DNA from: Streptomyces sp. Y2F8-2
GTDB taxonomy: Bacteria; Actinomycetota; Actinomycetes; Streptomycetales; Streptomycetaceae
NCBI RefSeq assembly: GCF_014905555.1
Contig: NZ_BNGS01000011.1
Coordinates: forward strand, 248,001-312,000
Reading direction: 5' to 3'
Length of the DNA: 64,000 nt
The notes beneath the pieces are model-generated. The model worked only from the letters and a program-made list of their open reading frames with translations, had not been told where the DNA came from and did no database searches. Position 1 is the stretch's first letter. Every line of letters starts with the position of its first letter. The position numbers and the translations under genes were made by a program. This document shows, piece after piece, positions 51,017 through 62,152 of this stretch.

Positions 51017-52717
51017 ATGGCCAACGCACCGGTCCAGCGCATGTCCCAGTTGATGGCGAAGACGCTGCGCGACGACCCGGCCGACGCCGAGGTCCTCAGC
51101 CACAAGCTGCTGGTCCGCGCGGGCTACGTCCGCCGCACGGCCGCCGGTGTGTGGACCTGGCTGCCGCTCGGCAAGAAGGTCCTCGCCAACGTGGAGCGGA
51201 TCGTCCGCGAGGAGATGGACGCCATCGGCGCCCAGGAGGTGCTGCTGCCCGCCCTGCTGCCCCGCGAGCCCTATGACGCGACCGGCCGCTGGGACGAGTA
51301 CGGCGCCGAGCTGTTCCGCCTGAAGGACCGCAAGGGCGGCGACTACCTGCTCGGTCCCACCCACGAGGAGATCTTCACCCTGCTGGTGAAGGACCAGGCG
51401 TCCTCGTACAAGGACCTGCCGGTGATCCTCTACCAGATCCAGACCAAGTTCCGTGACGAGGCCCGGCCCCGCGCGGGCATCCTGCGCGGCCGTGAGTTCC
51501 TGATGAAGGACTCGTACTCCTTCGATCTGGAGGACGAGGGCCTCGCCCGGTCCTACGCCCTGCACCGCCAGGCCTACCAGCGCGTCTTCGAGCGCCTCGG
51601 CCTCGACTACCGGATCGTCGCCGCGACCGCGGGCGCCATGGGCGGTTCCAAGTCCGAGGAGTTCCTCGCCCCGGCGGGCGCCGGCGAGGACACCTTCGCG
51701 GACTGCCCGAACTGCGACTTCGCCGCCAACACCGAGGCGATCACCTACGCGCTCCAGCCGGTCGACGCCTCCGGTGTCCCGGCCGCCGAGGAGATCCCCA
51801 CCCCCGACACCCCCACCATCGAGACCCTCGCCGCCTCCCTCGGCGTCCCGGCCTCGGCCACCCTGAAGAACCTCCTCGTGAAGGTCGACGGCGAGATCGT
51901 CGCCGTCGGCGTCCCCGGCGACCGCGAGGTCGACATGGACAAGGTCGAGGCGCACTTCGCCCCGGCCGGCGTCGAGATGGTCACCGAGGCCGACTTCGCG
52001 GGCCGGCCCGACCTCGTCCGCGGCTACGTCGGCCCGCAGGGCCTGGAGAAGGTCCGCTACATCGCCGACCCGCGCGTGGCGCCGGGCACCGCGTGGATCA
52101 CGGGCGCCAACAAGGCGCACACCCACGCCCGGAACGTGGTCGCCGGCCGCGACTTCGAGGTCGACGAGTACGTGGACGTCGTGGTGGTGCAGGAGGGCGA
52201 CCCCTGCCCGAAGTGCGGCACCGCGCTCAAGCTGGACCGCGCCATCGAGATCGGCCACATCTTCCAGCTCGGCCGCAAGTACGCCGACGCCCTCAAGCTC
52301 GACGTCCTCGGCCAGAACGGCAAGCCGGTCCGCGTCACCATGGGCTCCTACGGCATCGGCGTCTCCCGCGCGGTCGCCGCGCTCGCCGAGCAGACCGCCG
52401 ACGAGCAGGGCCTGTGCTGGCCCAAGGAGGTCGCCCCGGCCGACGTGCACGTGGTGGCCGCCGGCAAGGCCCTGCAGACCGAGCTGGCGCTCGACGTCTC
52501 CGAGAAGCTGGCGGCGGCCGGTGTCCGCGTCCTGGTCGACGACCGGGCCGGTGTCTCGCCGGGCGTGAAGTTCACCGACGCCGAGCTGATCGGCGTGCCG
52601 CAGATCCTGGTGGCCGGGCGTCGTGCGGGCGAGGGCGTCGTCGAGCTCAAGGACCGCCGGACGGGCGAGCGCGAGGAACTCACGGTGGACGAGGCGATCG
52701 CCCGCCTCACCGCCTGA
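51017..52717 (+). CDS. proS: Prolyl-tRNA synthetase, bacterial type
   Basis: 566 residues. Class II motifs are visible: motif 1 around GAQEVLLPAL, the TXE loop in LGPTHEEIFT, motif 2 in FRDEARPRAGILRGREFLMKD (given here only in part), and motif 3 in GSYGIGVSR. The editing insertion (about 230-400) that clears mischarged Ala-tRNA is present. The C-terminal anticodon-binding domain ends the protein. GGCAGGAG lies 10 nt before the ATG. Confidence 0.95.
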   Translation: MANAPVQRMSQLMAKTLRDDPADAEVLSHKLLVRAGYVRRTAAGVWTWLPLGKKVLANVERIVREEMDAIGAQEVLLPALLPREPYDATGRWDEYGAELFRLKDRKGGDYLLGPTHEEIFTLLVKDQASSYKDLPVILYQIQTKFRDEARPRAGILRGREFLMKDSYSFDLEDEGLARSYALHRQAYQRVFERLGLDYRIVAATAGAMGGSKSEEFLAPAGAGEDTFADCPNCDFAANTEAITYALQPVDASGVPAAEEIPTPDTPTIETLAASLGVPASATLKNLLVKVDGEIVAVGVPGDREVDMDKVEAHFAPAGVEMVTEADFAGRPDLVRGYVGPQGLEKVRYIADPRVAPGTAWITGANKAHTHARNVVAGRDFEVDEYVDVVVVQEGDPCPKCGTALKLDRAIEIGHIFQLGRKYADALKLDVLGQNGKPVRVTMGSYGIGVSRAVAALAEQTADEQGLCWPKEVAPADVHVVAAGKALQTELALDVSEKLAAAGVRVLVDDRAGVSPGVKFTDAELIGVPQILVAGRRAGEGVVELKDRRTGEREELTVDEAIARLTA

Positions 52718-52731
52718 TCCGTGCCTCAGGG

Positions 52732-52764
52732 CGCCCGCCAGGGCCGACCAGCCCATGGCGGGCG
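52732..52764 (+). terminator. Hairpin after proS
   Basis: Nine-bp perfect stem (52732-52740 with 52756-52764), 15-nt loop, 15 bp after the proS stop. Confidence 0.55.
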
Positions 52765-52855
52765 TCACCTGTCCCTACTGGACGGGCAGGTGCGTCCGGC
52801 AGGATGAGGCCCGCACGCCAAGCATCTGCGGACCCGTATCACCCGGAGGACGCCC

Positions 52856-53740
52856 GTGTCCGACACGACCGGCCGGCACCCGTTCCGGTTCGGCCCCGCC
52901 CGGTTGCGGCACGGGCGTACCCGGCCACCGGCAGGAGGGGCCCCCACCGTGCCGGCGCCGTACCGCAGCGGCCTGCGGCCCCCGGCGGTGGAGGCCCGTG
53001 GGCTGCGGGTCGTCCGCGGCGGCCGGGAGGTGCTCCGCGGCCTCTCGTTCACCGTGCCCCGAGGCACGGTCACCGGCCTGCTGGGCCCTTCCGGCTGCGG
53101 CAAGACCACACTCATCCGCAGCATCGTCGGCACCCAGATCACCGCGTCCGGTACGGTCACCGTCCTGGGTGAGCCGGCTGGATCCCGGCGGCTGCGCGGA
53201 CGCGTCGGCTACGCCACCCAGAGCCCGGCCCTGTACCCCGACCTCACGGTCGCCGAGAACCTGCGGTACTTCGCCGCGTTGCTGCATGCCGAACCGGACG
53301 TCGAACGCGTCATCGCCGCCACCGACCTGGAACGGCAGCGCGACCAGGCGGTCGGCTCCCTCTCGGGCGGCCAGCGGATGCGCACCGGCATCGCCGCCGC
53401 CCTGCTCGGCGGCCCGCCGCTGCTGGTGCTCGACGAGCCCACCGTCGGCCTCGACCCCGTTTTGCGCAACCAGCTCTGGCAGCTCTTCCGCACCCTGGCG
53501 GCGGACGGCACCACGCTGCTGGTCTCCAGCCACGTCATGGAAGAGGCCGGGCGTTGCGGACGGCTGCTGCTGATGCGCGACGGCCTGCTCCTCGCCGACG
53601 ACACCCCCGACGCGCTGCGCGACCGCACCGGAACCGCCGACCTGGAGCAGGCGTTCCTCCGCCTGATAGAGGACGTCGCGCCTCGCGAGACCCAGCACCA
53701 CGGGACCCAGCCCCACGAGAACGAGGAGACCGGGCCGTGA
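52856..53740 (+). CDS. ABC transporter ATP-binding protein (ABC-2/DrrA type)
   Basis: 294 residues from the GTG at 52856, preceded by CGGAGGA. Walker A (GPSGCGKTT), signature (LSGGQRMRTGIAAAL) and Walker B (LLVLDEPTVGLDP) are intact. An N-terminal Pro/Arg-rich extension of about 40 residues is unusual for the family. It is coupled by a GTGA overlap to a membrane partner, giving a two-gene exporter of the drug or lipid export type. Confidence 0.88.
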   Translation: MSDTTGRHPFRFGPARLRHGRTRPPAGGAPTVPAPYRSGLRPPAVEARGLRVVRGGREVLRGLSFTVPRGTVTGLLGPSGCGKTTLIRSIVGTQITASGTVTVLGEPAGSRRLRGRVGYATQSPALYPDLTVAENLRYFAALLHAEPDVERVIAATDLERQRDQAVGSLSGGQRMRTGIAAALLGGPPLLVLDEPTVGLDPVLRNQLWQLFRTLAADGTTLLVSSHVMEEAGRCGRLLLMRDGLLLADDTPDALRDRTGTADLEQAFLRLIEDVAPRETQHHGTQPHENEETGP

Positions 53741-54471
53741 TGACCTCGGCGAGCCGCGCCACCACACGCCGCATCCTGCGCCAGCTGCGTCACGACCCGC
53801 GCACGGTGGCCCTGCTGCTGCTCGTCCCGGTCCTGCTCGTGGTCCTGCTGCGCTACATGTTCGACTCGGCGGCCGCCTTCGACCGGGTCGCCCCCGCGTT
53901 GCTCGGCATCTTCCCGTTCGTCGTCATGTTCCTCGTCACCTCGGTGACGACCCTGCGCGAGCGCACCTCGGGGACGCTGGAGCGGCTGATGACGATGCCG
54001 CTGAGCAAGCTGGACCTGCTGACCGGTTACGGCTGCGCCTTCGGCCTGCTCGCGGTGGTCCAGGCGCTGGCGGTCACGGGGGTGAGCCTGCGGCCGCTCG
54101 GGCTGACGGTGTCCGGGTCGACGGGCCTGCTGCTGACGGTCGCGGTGCTGGACGCCCTGCTCGGCACGGCGCTGGGGCTGTTCGTGTCGGCCTTCGCCCG
54201 GACGGAGTTCCAGGCCGTGCAGTTCATGCCCGCGGTGGTCTTCCCGCAGCTGCTGCTGTGCGGGCTGTTCGTCCCTCGGGCGCACATGGCGCAGCCGCTC
54301 CGCTGGGCCTCGGACGTCCTCCCGCTCTCCTACGCCGTCGACGCCCTGGGCCGGGCCGCCGCGGGCACCACCGGCACGGCCGACCTCGTCCGCGACCTCT
54401 CGGTGATCGCCGGTTCCGCCCTGGCCGCCCTGGCACTCGCGGCCGCCACCCTTCGTCGGCGCACCCCCTGA
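53737..54471 (+). CDS. ABC-2 type exporter membrane subunit
   Basis: 244 residues with about six membrane helices. The ABC-2 pattern includes RTSGTLERLMTMPLSKLDLL after the second helix and a late LFVPRAHMAQPLRWASDVLP. It would form the channel for the ATPase upstream. GTG at 53737 overlaps the previous stop; ATG at 53740 is an alternative. Confidence 0.87.
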   Translation: MMTSASRATTRRILRQLRHDPRTVALLLLVPVLLVVLLRYMFDSAAAFDRVAPALLGIFPFVVMFLVTSVTTLRERTSGTLERLMTMPLSKLDLLTGYGCAFGLLAVVQALAVTGVSLRPLGLTVSGSTGLLLTVAVLDALLGTALGLFVSAFARTEFQAVQFMPAVVFPQLLLCGLFVPRAHMAQPLRWASDVLPLSYAVDALGRAAAGTTGTADLVRDLSVIAGSALAALALAAATLRRRTP

Positions 54472-54685
54472 CGCCCGGCCGCGGGCGTTGCGACCCGATC
54501 ACCTCTGCGCGTGGGGCCGGCGTCGCACGGCCGTCGGCAGTCCGCGGCCGATCCGGGCCAGATTGATCCCGACCGTACGCCGCCGGCAGTGCGAGGGGCG
54601 GAGACGAAAGGCGCCCGGCGCAGGGCCGTTCGGGCCTTCGGTACGGCTGACCGGGGCGGGCGAGGGGGCTGTCGGCCCGCCTCGT

Positions 54686-55606
54686 CTAGAGCCAGCTCGC
54701 GAACTCCAGCAACAGCTCCGCGTCCCCCGGGCGGCCCACCCGGCGCGCCCGCACTCCCGACTCCACCGCCCGGAACAGCGTCCAGCCGCGCAGCCGCTCC
54801 TGGTCCAGGTCCAGGGACTCCGCGAGCCGTTTCACCCGGCGGCGGGTGATCGCCGCTCCGGAGGGCGCCGCGATCAGGTCCTCCACCCGGTCGCGCACCA
54901 GCCTGGCCAGGTCGAAGGCGCACTCGCCCACCACCGGGTCCGGACCCACCGCGAGCCACGGCATCCGCTCCCCGGCGAGGATCTTGCTCTGCCGGAAGGT
55001 GCCGTGCAGCAGCCGCTCCTCGGGCGGGGCGGCGAGCAGCTGCTCACGGGCCGCCAGCGCCGCCTCGACCAGCGGCGCCGCCTCCGGGTCCGTCTCCGCG
55101 CTCCTGCGCATCGCCTCGGCCTGCCGTCCCGTGCGTGCGGCCACCGTCTCGAAGGAGTGGGCGGCGGGCGGCTCGACCCACAGCCGCCGCAGCGTGCCGG
55201 CCGCCTCCAGCAGGGCCTTCGCCTCCGGCAGCGACCGCACGGACATCTCCGGGTGCAGGCGCTCCAGCAGCAGCACGCCCTCCCCGGCGTCCGAGGTGTC
55301 CGGGGCGTCCGCATCCAGGAGCCGTACGGCCCCGAAGCCGTCCCACCGCACGAGCGCGGCCCGCTCGCTGCACGGACGGGCCCAGGGCGGTACCAGCTTC
55401 AGCACGGCGGGCGTCCCGTCGGCCCGCCGCACCAGCAGCACCAGACTGCTGCGGCCGCCCGGCGCCTGCACCCGCTCCACGGTCAACTCGCGTAGACCGA
55501 CGGCCCGCCGGACCAGCTCCGGGAGCCTGCCCAGCCAGTCGGCGCCACCGTCCCGCTGCGTCTCGCCGAGCGCCCTCACCAGGCGCTGCGGCGGTTCGAA
55601 AGCCAT
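54686..55606 (-). CDS. Aminoglycoside phosphotransferase-fold protein lacking the catalytic Asp
   Basis: 306 residues. The kinase-like APH fold is recognisable from PAVLKLVPP (ATP Lys region) and from LLHGTFRQSKIL followed by PWLAVGPDPVVGECAFDLARL. In active APH/HYDRO enzymes these read LLHGDLHHxN and IDPKP; here the catalytic Asp is Thr and the metal-binding Asn and Asp are altered. The protein is therefore probably not a kinase, though it may bind nucleotide or act as a regulator. It is alone on the minus strand, 57 bp downstream of the DUF4439 gene. Confidence 0.72.
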   Translation of the reverse strand: MAFEPPQRLVRALGETQRDGGADWLGRLPELVRRAVGLRELTVERVQAPGGRSSLVLLVRRADGTPAVLKLVPPWARPCSERAALVRWDGFGAVRLLDADAPDTSDAGEGVLLLERLHPEMSVRSLPEAKALLEAAGTLRRLWVEPPAAHSFETVAARTGRQAEAMRRSAETDPEAAPLVEAALAAREQLLAAPPEERLLHGTFRQSKILAGERMPWLAVGPDPVVGECAFDLARLVRDRVEDLIAAPSGAAITRRRVKRLAESLDLDQERLRGWTLFRAVESGVRARRVGRPGDAELLLEFASWL

Positions 55607-55663
55607 GCGCGAGTTGTTCCCTTCCAGGTCGGCTTCGCACGCGTACGGTCGAGCGCGTACGCG

Positions 55664-56152
55664 TCAGGTTCGCGGTGTCGCCGACGGGGTGGGGGTGGCC
55701 GCCGCCCGCTCGGCGAGACCAGGGAAGGCTACGCTCTCGCCGCTCCAGCGCACCGCCCGCACCGCGGCTTCCCGCAGCGCCCCGGCGGCGAAGCCGCGCC
55801 GCGCACCCGTCGAGGCCCGCACCAGATCCGAGTACACCCCGGCCACCCGCTCCTCCAGCTCGGCGGCCAGCCGCACGGCGGCGGCGGAGTCGGGGACCGG
55901 GAACGGCAGCGCGTACCCGGCCGCGGCGGCGTCCGGCGTGCCGCCCAGGTCCCGTACCGCCCGGGCCAGTTCGTCCCGCCGGGCGCGGTGGGCGTCGTAG
56001 GCGGCCAGCGCCTCCGCGCGCCGCGCCTGCTCGATGCGGCCGCCGACGACGCCGTAGCCGTACACGGCGGCGTGCTCGGCGCGCAGGGCGGCGCGCAGGG
56101 CCGTCAGCTCGTCGCTCACGGGCGTCGGTGTGCCGGTGCTGCTCGTGCTCAC
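55664..56152 (-). CDS. Ferritin-like DUF4439 protein
   Basis: 162 residues from a GTG at 56152 with GGAGGGCGG upstream. The opening ELTALRAALRAEHAAVYGYG is the first helix of DUF4439, a ferritin-like four-helix bundle, with an AYDAHRARRDELARAV second helix. Function unknown; an iron-binding role is only implied by the fold. Its start overlaps the lipoprotein stop by 4 nt, so the pair is coupled. Confidence 0.75.
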   Translation of the reverse strand: MSTSSTGTPTPVSDELTALRAALRAEHAAVYGYGVVGGRIEQARRAEALAAYDAHRARRDELARAVRDLGGTPDAAAAGYALPFPVPDSAAAVRLAAELEERVAGVYSDLVRASTGARRGFAAGALREAAVRAVRWSGESVAFPGLAERAAATPTPSATPRT

Positions 56153-56676
56153 TTTCCGCCCTCCGTCAGCAGGTACGCGTGCGCGGCCCCGGCCGCGGCC
56201 ACGGACGCCATCAGCCGTGCCAGCTCGCCCGGCACCTCCAGCAACGCCCTGCCGCGCCGGTCGGCCAGGGCGCGCTCCGCCGCGGCCAGACCGGCCAGTG
56301 CGGACTTGGCGTCCGCCGGTACGGGGGAGGCGGAGGCCGAGGGGGACGCGGAGGCGCCGGCCGAGCCGGCGGAGGGGGACGCCGAGGCGCCGGCCCCGCC
56401 GCCGAACGCCTGTGCGTGCCGGACGACCTCCGCCCGCAGTGGCCGCAACCGCGCCGCCAGGTCCGGATGGGCGTCGATGACCGCCGCGTACCGCGCCGCC
56501 AGTGCCTCGCTGTCCCGGGCCGCACGCGCGCGTGCCCGGTCGGCGGCCGCCGGACTGCCGCCCGTGGCGCCCGAATCGGAGGCGCCGGAGCAGCCCGCCA
56601 GCAGCGCCGCACCCGCGGCCGAGGCGAACAGGCTCCTTCTGCGCAGCGGGGCGCGTGCAGGCGGGGGGAGGGGCAC
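56149..56676 (-). CDS. Predicted lipoprotein
   Basis: 175 residues from a GTG at 56676 after GAGGACGG. The start has an Arg-rich stretch (PLRRRSLFASAAG) resembling a Tat signal and a lipobox (LLAGC). Helical, Ala/Arg-rich segments flank a low-complexity Ala/Ser/Pro stretch around residues 95-120. The helices could form a bundle related to the adjacent DUF4439 protein. No enzymatic motif is seen. Confidence 0.72.
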   Translation of the reverse strand: MPLPPPARAPLRRRSLFASAAGAALLAGCSGASDSGATGGSPAAADRARARAARDSEALAARYAAVIDAHPDLAARLRPLRAEVVRHAQAFGGGAGASASPSAGSAGASASPSASASPVPADAKSALAGLAAAERALADRRGRALLEVPGELARLMASVAAAGAAHAYLLTEGGK

Positions 56677-56710
56677 GGCAGACCGTCCTCGGGGGCTTCG
56701 GTACGAACGG

Positions 56711-56745
56711 ATGGGCGGGAGCCCGACGAATGGGCGGGAGCCCGA
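56711..56745. repeat. Exact 16-bp tandem repeat
   Basis: ATGGGCGGGAGCCCGA occurs at 56711-56726 and 56730-56745, 19 bp apart, upstream of the lipoprotein gene and in the rimP leader region. Each copy also has internal dyad symmetry (GGGC/GCCC). Confidence 0.6.
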
Positions 56746-56938
56746 TGATCACCGTACCCGCGTACCCCGCCCGTGCCTGCCATCGGCTCGGCTCGACAGC
56801 GCGCACGCGCGCGTGGCGCCCGCCGGACCGCCGTTCGCCGTGCGGCCCAGGTGGACGGCATCACCCTCCTGGACCGGATACCCTTTGACCTGACAGCGAC
56901 CATCCCACAACAGCACACGCGGCCGAGGAGTCACCCGG

Positions 56939-57448
56939 ATGAGCACCACCCAGAGCGAGAGGCTGCGAGAACTGCTGGAACCGCTCGTCACATCCCAGGG
57001 GCTCGATCTCGAGGAGATCGCGGTGGACGCCGTCGGGCGCAAGCGTGTGCTGCGCGTCGTCGTCGACTCCGACACCGGTGCCGACCTGGACCAGATCGCC
57101 GATGTGAGCCGCGCGCTCTCGGCGAAGCTCGACGAGACGGACGCGATGGGCGAGGGCGAATACACCCTCGAGGTCGGAACCCCGGGCGCGGAGCGCCTCC
57201 TCCAGGAACACCGGCACTACGTACGGGCCCTGGGCCGGCTGGTGAGGTTCCAGCTGGCGGAGGGCGGAGAACTGGTCGCCAGGATTCAGCAGGTCGACGA
57301 CGACGGTGTCGACCTCGAGGTGCCCGGTGTGAAGGGCCGCAAGGCCACCACCCGCAGACTCGCCTTCCCCGACATCGCCAGGGCGCGGGTCCAGGTGGAG
57401 TTCAGCCGCAAGGACACGAAGGACATGAAGGAAGAGGAGGAGGCGTAG
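56939..57448 (+). CDS. rimP: Ribosome maturation factor RimP
   Basis: 169 residues. The N-terminal domain has GLDLEEIAVDAVGRKRVLRV and VDSDTGADLDQIADVSRA; YTLEVGTPGAERLL (usually EVSSPGxxRPL) is the RimP signature. It assists 30S subunit maturation. It starts the rimP-nusA-ylxR-infB cluster. TTGACC at 56885 may be a -35 box but the -10 is unclear. A highly acidic tail (KEEEEA) ends the protein, 2 bp before the nusA start. Confidence 0.92.
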   Translation: MSTTQSERLRELLEPLVTSQGLDLEEIAVDAVGRKRVLRVVVDSDTGADLDQIADVSRALSAKLDETDAMGEGEYTLEVGTPGAERLLQEHRHYVRALGRLVRFQLAEGGELVARIQQVDDDGVDLEVPGVKGRKATTRRLAFPDIARARVQVEFSRKDTKDMKEEEEA

Positions 57449-57450
57449 CC

Positions 57451-58446
57451 GTGGACATCGACATGAGTGCCCTGCGGGGCTTGGTACGGGAGAAGGAGAT
57501 CTCCTTCGACCTGCTGGTCGAGGCGATCGAGGCGGCCCTCCTCATCGCCTACCACCGCACCGAGGGAAGCCGCCGCCACGCGCGCGTCGAGCTCGACCGG
57601 GAGACCGGCCATGTGACCGTGTGGGCGAAGGAGGATCCCGAGGATCTTCAGGAGGGGCAGGAGCCGCGCGAGTTCGACGACACCCCGTCGGGCTTCGGCC
57701 GCATCGCCGCCACCACCGCCAAGCAGGTCATCCTGCAGCGTCTGCGCGACGCCGAGGACGACGCGACGCTCGGCGAGTACGCGGGCCGCGAGGGCGACAT
57801 CGTCACCGGAGTGGTCCAGCAGGGCCGCGACCCGAAGAACGTGCTCGTCGACATCGGCAAGCTCGAGGCCATCCTGCCGGTGCAGGAGCAGGCGCCGGGG
57901 GAGACGTACGAACACGGCAAGCGCATCCGCTCGTACGTCGTCCGGGTGGCGAAGGGCGTGCGCGGTCCGTCCGTCACTCTTTCGCGCACCCACCCCAATC
58001 TGGTGAAGAAGCTGTTCGCGCTCGAGGTGCCGGAGATCGCCGACGGCTCCGTGGAGATCGCCGCGATCGCCCGTGAGGCCGGTCACCGTACGAAGATCGC
58101 CGTCAGGTCCACCCGTTCGGGTCTGAACGCCAAGGGCGCCTGTATCGGCCCCATGGGCGGCCGTGTGCGCAACGTCATGGGCGAGCTGAACGGTGAGAAG
58201 ATCGACATCGTCGACTGGTCCGACGACCCGGCCGAGATGGTGGCGAACGCCCTGTCCCCGGCCCGTGTCACCAAGGTGGAGGTCGTGGACCTCGCGGCCC
58301 GCTCCGCGCGCGTGACGGTCCCCGACTACCAGCTGTCGCTGGCGATCGGCAAGGAGGGGCAGAACGCCCGTCTGGCGGCCCGGCTGACCGGCTGGCGGAT
58401 CGACATCCGCCCCGACACCGAACAGCCCGCCGAGAGGCAGGCCTGA
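57451..58446 (+). CDS. nusA: Transcription termination/antitermination protein NusA
   Basis: 331 residues from the GTG at 57451. An N-terminal RNA polymerase-binding domain (to about 110), S1 domain (IVTGVVQQGRDPKNVLVDIG) and two KH domains (ACIGPMGGRVRNVMGELNGE and LAIGKEGQNARLAARLTGW) are in order. It lacks the C-terminal acidic repeats of the E. coli protein, as in other actinobacteria. The hairpin at 58459 follows the stop. Confidence 0.95.
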   Translation: MDIDMSALRGLVREKEISFDLLVEAIEAALLIAYHRTEGSRRHARVELDRETGHVTVWAKEDPEDLQEGQEPREFDDTPSGFGRIAATTAKQVILQRLRDAEDDATLGEYAGREGDIVTGVVQQGRDPKNVLVDIGKLEAILPVQEQAPGETYEHGKRIRSYVVRVAKGVRGPSVTLSRTHPNLVKKLFALEVPEIADGSVEIAAIAREAGHRTKIAVRSTRSGLNAKGACIGPMGGRVRNVMGELNGEKIDIVDWSDDPAEMVANALSPARVTKVEVVDLAARSARVTVPDYQLSLAIGKEGQNARLAARLTGWRIDIRPDTEQPAERQA

Positions 58447-58458
58447 GGCGCGTGACCT

Positions 58459-58481
58459 CGGCCGGGAATAGATCCCGGCCG
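58459..58481 (+). terminator. Hairpin after nusA
   Basis: Perfect 9-bp stem (58459-58467 with 58473-58481), loop ATAGA. It may partly uncouple nusA from ylxR, which seems to have its own promoter. Confidence 0.55.
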
Positions 58482-58562
58482 TGCGACGCTGAGATCACGA
58501 CAGTTTTGTGTGCAGCAGCTGTTCGACTCTTGCCCCGAAGGGGTGAGGTCGGCGCGGGGAGG

Positions 58563-58568
58563 TAGACT
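58563..58568 (+). promoter_or_regulatory. -10 box (TAGACT) for a leaderless ylxR transcript
   Basis: TAGACT ends 5 nt before the GTG at 58574. The transcript would start at the GTG itself. No clear -35 box is seen. Confidence 0.5.
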
Positions 58569-58573
58569 TAACC

Positions 58574-58885
58574 GTGTCTGGCCGGACGCACGCCGGAGCA
58601 TGCCCTGAACGCACCTGTGTGGGGTGCCGGGAGCGAGCGGCCAAGATCGAACTGCTGCGCACCGTGGCGGTCGAGGACGCCTGCGTCCCCGATCCTCGCG
58701 GTACGCTGCCCGGCCGGGGTGCGTACGTGCACCCCGCACTGTCCTGTTTCGACCTGGCAATCCGCCGCCGGGCGTTCCCGCGGGCGCTACGCGTCCCGGG
58801 TCCGCTCGACACAAAGGCGTTGCGCCAGTACGTCGAGCAGGAAGACAGTTGTCAGCAGCAGCCAGCTGGGCAGGCAACACCGTAA
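58574..58885 (+). CDS. ylxR: YlxR/RnpM RNA-binding protein (DUF448)
   Basis: 103 residues. The DUF448 signature is plain: PERTCVGCRERA at the start, then RGAYVHPALSCFDLAIRRRA. In other bacteria the protein binds RNA and modulates RNase P. It lies between nusA and infB, its conserved position. The GTG start has no ribosome-binding site but a -10 box just ahead, implying a leaderless message. Confidence 0.88.
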   Translation: MSGRTHAGACPERTCVGCRERAAKIELLRTVAVEDACVPDPRGTLPGRGAYVHPALSCFDLAIRRRAFPRALRVPGPLDTKALRQYVEQEDSCQQQPAGQATP

Positions 58886-59031
58886 GACGTGCCGCACGGA
58901 TCCCTGTGCGGTCCTGGTACCTCGCGAGTCGAAAGCAGGTCGAGATTGCGATGAGCACTCGATGAGTACGCGATGAGTACGCCCATGAACTAGCGACGGT
59001 CCGGCTTCAACCCGGACCTCAAAGGAGCGAA
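58886..59031 (+). other. infB leader with hairpin
   Basis: GGTCCGG (58998-59004) and CCGGACC (59012-59018) form a perfect 7-bp stem with a 7-nt loop just before the AAAGGAG ribosome-binding site of infB. It could modulate initiation or be a processing site; no riboswitch class is recognised. Confidence 0.4.
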
Positions 59032-62103
<3,072 letters not shown>

Positions 62104-62114
62104 TCCCGGGCTCA

Positions 62115-62152
62115 CCGCCGGCCGACGGAACCACGGTTCCGTCGGCCGGCGG
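62115..62152 (+). terminator. Strong hairpin terminator after infB
   Basis: Perfect 17-bp stem (62115-62131 with 62136-62152) and a 4-nt loop, 11 bp after the infB stop. Confidence 0.88.

Noticed and set aside
54686..55606. Aminoglycoside resistance gene
   Set aside because: The catalytic Asp and metal ligands of the phosphotransferase are replaced, so resistance activity is not supported.
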